Source: Thermoplasmata archaeon (GTDB lineage Archaea > Thermoplasmatota > Thermoplasmata > JAGHBH01). From it: 5,945 nt of DNA. Location: assembly GCA_021161085.1 (NCBI GenBank), contig JAGHBH010000034.1, positions 1-5,945 on the forward strand, in the 5' to 3' direction. This document shows, one piece after another, positions 3,594 to 5,945 of this stretch (positions within the stretch are counted from its first letter, which is position 1; each line of letters begins with the position of its first letter). The translations under genes were made by a program, and so were the position numbers. The notes under the pieces were generated by a model that worked only from the letters and a program-made list of their open reading frames with translations, had not been told where the DNA came from and did not search any database.

Positions 3594-5945
3594 TCAGGAT
3601 TCGCCCTCGGGCAGTGTTCTGGTCTCGTCCCGGAGGAAGGAGAGAACACGGACGCTGTGGGCCTCGGGGTGTATGGGTGCGAGTATCCGGATGTCCGTCA
3701 GCGCCGCCGTCTCCGAGAGGGTTCCCAGGAATTCCATGAAGTTCCTGTCAGGCACCCGGGTGGATATGTGGTCCAGGCAGTCTATGAGCACCAGGCCACC
3801 GGGGTTATCGTCGCCGAAACTCTTCACCAGGAAGAGCATCTTGTGGATGTCCGTTGGGGCTACCGTGTTCTCCTGCAGGGAGCTGCTCACCCAGATGGTC
3901 TCGTCCTCCGGAATTCCTCTGGTCTCTTTCAGTATGTTCGGTTTCGTGCGGGTGATGCACAGGCCGGGGACACCCCCCTCCCTCGCTCTCATGTATATCT
4001 CGTAGGCCTTGTCCAGCCCCCTCTCCAGCCTGTAGACCTGTCCTCTGGGGGGCAGCCGGACGGGCTTTCTCCCCCGGTGCTGTCTGAGGTAGGAGGCTAG
4101 AAAGACGCCCAGGGAGGGCACGAGCAGCAGGATGAGAAGCCAGGCTCCAAGGGGCATCCCCCACAGGGGTTCCCTGTACCAGGGGGTCCAGGGGGGAGAA
4201 TTCTCCATGTTTCCTACGTCCACCGTGAGGTCGTAGACCATCAGCACCCTGTCGTTCTCCAGGTCGGCCACGTAGAGGGTCCCCTCGCTATCCAGGGCCA
4301 GGTCCCAGGGGCTGTCGAAATGCGCGTTGTCATCCCCCGAGACACCGGTGACCCCTATGATGTAGAGAGGGCTGTAGCCCGGAGAGCTCCCGGCCCCCTC
4401 CCCTTCACCCATGGAATATACCACTATCCTCTGGTTGCCCTGGTCTGCGATGTAGAGCCTGTCCCCGGAGACCTTCACGTCGGAAGGATTCTTCAGATGA
4501 TGGAGATCCCCCCCGGGTTCGCCTGTGACACCTATCACATGATCAGCCACCCCGTCATTTAGGTCGTCGTAGACCAGCACCCGGTGATTACCATAGTCGG
4601 CCACGTACACCCTCCCCTCGTCGTCCACGGCCACTCCCTGGGGGAAGTTCATGTGCTCCATATCGCTTCCGGCGGAACCCTCGGTTCCAAGGGTCTGAAC
4701 CATGTTTCCCTGGGTGTCGGTGACCTTCACGATGTGTTCGGCAGAGGGCGACGAGTAGAGAAAGCCGTTGTGGTATTCGACCTTGTAACAGTCTATGTTC
4801 AGCTGTCTCAGGAATACGCCTCTCTCCGAGAACACCTGGATTCTAGCGTTCCCGGTGTCTGCCACGAATATCTCACCGTCTCCAACAGTGGCATCACGGG
4901 GTACGAAGAAATGGTTCTGGTCTCCTCCGGATATTCTCTCGGATGAGGGGCCTATGGTGTGTATCTTCTCTCCCAGGGGTGTGTAGACCTGGACCCGGTG
5001 GTTGTTGCTGTCCACCACATACAGCCTCCGTCCCCCGCCCGCATCCTCCTGGATGGCCACACCGGAGGGTTTGTAAAAGTGTCTGTCGTCGAATGGCGGC
5101 CCGTATGTGGACCCCAGGGAGAAGAGGTAGGTGCCGTTGGGGGAGTACACCTGTATCCGGTTGTTGTTGGAATCCGCCACCCAGATATTTCCCACAGCAT
5201 CCATATCCACCTTTCTGGGGCGGAAGAAATGGTACTCGTCCGAACCAGTGCTGCCGTTCGAGCCTATGGTGAAAAGATAACCCCCCTCATCATCCAGCAC
5301 CTGTATCCTGTTGTTGTAGGTGTCCGCTATCACCATCCTCCCGCCCCTGAGGTCGAAACCGCAGGGCCATCGCACCTCGTCAGGGTCGAATCCCCCGACA
5401 CCGGAAAGCAGGGTCTCGACATGGGACAGATTCCCCGGAGAGAACACCTGCACCCTGAAGTTGTCCGTGTCCAGTACATATATCCTCCCGTCGGGGGCCA
5501 CCTCCACGTCATAGGGATGTCTGAACTCTCCCGGCCCTTCCCCCTGGAGTCCGGTTCCCACCACGCCGATGTAGGTGAGATTCGCATCGTAGGCCAGCAC
5601 CCGGTCGTTGTAGGTGTCGGCGATGTAAAGACGCCACTCCCTCCCACTCTCCGGATCGCCGACGTCTATCCCAAGGCCGCAAGGCTGGTTGAAGCCCCCC
5701 GGCCCGTCATCTCCCACGCCGTCCACGGTGGACAGATAGTGGCCTTCCATGTCAAACACCTGGACCCTGTTGTTGTACCTGTCCGCCACGAATATCCTCT
5801 CACCGTCGGAGACCACGTCGTTCGGGTTGGACAGGTGCTCCTCCCCGCATCCCTCCTCACCGGCCACCCCCATGGAAAAGGCCACCACAGGCTCTCCCGC
5901 CCCACCGGAACCGCCCCCGGAGCCATCCCCGGAATGGTTCAGAAG
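3594..5945 (-). CDS. NHL-repeat beta-propeller membrane protein with C-terminal DUF835-like domain, partial (5' end off right edge)
   Basis: The frame stays open to the right edge, so the N-terminus and any signal peptide are missing; 783 residues are visible. The GTG at 5886-5888 and ATG at 5871-5873 are probably internal. Order of parts: a Gly/Ser-rich linker (5889-5933, GDGSGGGSGGAGEP); about eleven NHL blades with the consensus [LI]Y[VI]AD..N.R[VI]QV[FY] (4233-5798); a Pro/Trp-rich stalk; one transmembrane helix GAWLLILLLVPSLGVFLASY (about 4089-4157); a basic stretch RQHRGRKPVR that by the positive-inside rule faces the cytoplasm; and a ~135-residue soluble domain (about 3639-4043) with GLCITRTKPN, ETIWVSSS and GGLVLIDCLDHIS, which I read as DUF835, an archaeal domain often found with sensor modules. 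The propeller would thus be outside the cell and probably binds a protein, sugar or peptide ligand; function is inferred. The gene converges on the tRNA operon and ends 33 bases past the encoded CCA. Confidence 0.85.
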   Translation of the reverse strand, partial: LLNHSGDGSGGGSGGAGEPVVAFSMGVAGEEGCGEEHLSNPNDVVSDGERIFVADRYNNRVQVFDMEGHYLSTVDGVGDDGPGGFNQPCGLGIDVGDPESGREWRLYIADTYNDRVLAYDANLTYIGVVGTGLQGEGPGEFRHPYDVEVAPDGRIYVLDTDNFRVQVFSPGNLSHVETLLSGVGGFDPDEVRWPCGFDLRGGRMVIADTYNNRIQVLDDEGGYLFTIGSNGSTGSDEYHFFRPRKVDMDAVGNIWVADSNNNRIQVYSPNGTYLFSLGSTYGPPFDDRHFYKPSGVAIQEDAGGGRRLYVVDSNNHRVQVYTPLGEKIHTIGPSSERISGGDQNHFFVPRDATVGDGEIFVADTGNARIQVFSERGVFLRQLNIDCYKVEYHNGFLYSSPSAEHIVKVTDTQGNMVQTLGTEGSAGSDMEHMNFPQGVAVDDEGRVYVADYGNHRVLVYDDLNDGVADHVIGVTGEPGGDLHHLKNPSDVKVSGDRLYIADQGNQRIVVYSMGEGEGAGSSPGYSPLYIIGVTGVSGDDNAHFDSPWDLALDSEGTLYVADLENDRVLMVYDLTVDVGNMENSPPWTPWYREPLWGMPLGAWLLILLLVPSLGVFLASYLRQHRGRKPVRLPPRGQVYRLERGLDKAYEIYMRAREGGVPGLCITRTKPNILKETRGIPEDETIWVSSSLQENTVAPTDIHKMLFLVKSFGDDNPGGLVLIDCLDHISTRVPDRNFMEFLGTLSETAALTDIRILAPIHPEAHSVRVLSFLRDETRTLPEGES
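4089..4157 (-). other. Predicted transmembrane helix of the NHL/DUF835 protein
   Basis: About 23 residues from MPLGAWLLILLLVPSLG to VFLASY are strongly hydrophobic. They are preceded by aromatic residues (WTPWYREPLW) and followed by RQHRGRKPVR, giving an outside-to-inside orientation under the positive-inside rule. Confidence 0.85.
4233..5798 (-). repeat. NHL repeat array, ~11 blades
   Basis: The blade signatures, in protein order, lie at 5754-5798, 5589-5633, 5442-5486, 5295-5339, 5145-5189, 4983-5027, 4830-4874, 4719-4766 (degenerate), 4569-4613, 4416-4460 and 4233-4280. Spacing is mostly 49-55 residues. Ten keep an AD/VD/LD..N.R core; the eighth (GFLYSSPSAEHIVKVT) has lost it. NHL propellers usually have six blades, so eleven visible blades would fit two propellers if another blade lies beyond the right edge. 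Confidence 0.85.

Noticed and set aside
3588..4100. Plus-strand 170-codon open frame opposite the DUF835-like region
   Set aside because: Mirror of the strong minus-strand coding frame; no motif of its own.
4233..5798. Short related DNA segments repeated through the minus-strand gene, checked as CRISPR or satellite repeats
   Set aside because: The copies are diverged and in frame, spaced about 150 bases, and encode NHL blades; there are no identical direct repeats with unique spacers.

Overview
The window is archaeal chromosomal DNA. A classic archaeal ribosomal/RNA polymerase cluster (rps13-rps4-rps11-rpoD) reads left to right in the middle. It is preceded by a textbook BRE/TATA promoter and followed by a class II tRNA-Leu(GAG) and an oligo-T terminator. 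Several traits point to a euryarchaeal lineage, most likely Thermoplasmatota-like: a TTG start on rps13, an S4 with a long acidic tail, an RpoD with ferredoxin-type cysteine clusters, heavy use of ATA/AGG codons, and a DUF835-like protein next door. The phylum is an inference; no rRNA or marker comparison was possible.

Left part (1-875). The first ~750 bases are clearly AT-rich compared with the rest (23 of 60 bases are G or C at 1-60, against 48 of 60 at 2461-2520). On the minus strand, an open frame runs from an ATG at 501 off the left edge. It encodes the N-terminal half of a DUF262 (GmrSD/SspE/BrxU-type) protein with the DGQQR signature, a family known from anti-phage restriction systems. 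This gene is easy to miss because its stop codon lies outside the window. The 374-base divergent intergenic region holds a perfect AAAAACGCGTTTTT palindrome, a pyrimidine-rich tract and the ribosomal operon promoter.

Middle (815-3573). rps13, rps4, rps11 and rpoD are packed with gaps of 10, 2 and 1 bases and each has a Shine-Dalgarno sequence, so they form one transcription unit. Together they supply small-subunit head/platform/body proteins and the polymerase assembly subunit. tRNA-Leu(GAG) follows after 41 bases without a visible promoter of its own and may be read through from rpoD.

Right part (3594-5945). A convergent minus-strand gene enters from the right edge. Its visible 783 residues hold a Gly/Ser-rich linker, about eleven NHL beta-propeller blades, one transmembrane helix, and a cytoplasmic domain that looks like DUF835. 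This suggests a membrane receptor or scaffold with an external propeller and an internal archaeal signalling-type domain. The rpl18e-rpl13-rps9-rpoN genes that often follow rpoD/tRNA-Leu in euryarchaea are absent here, so the conserved cluster is broken at this point.
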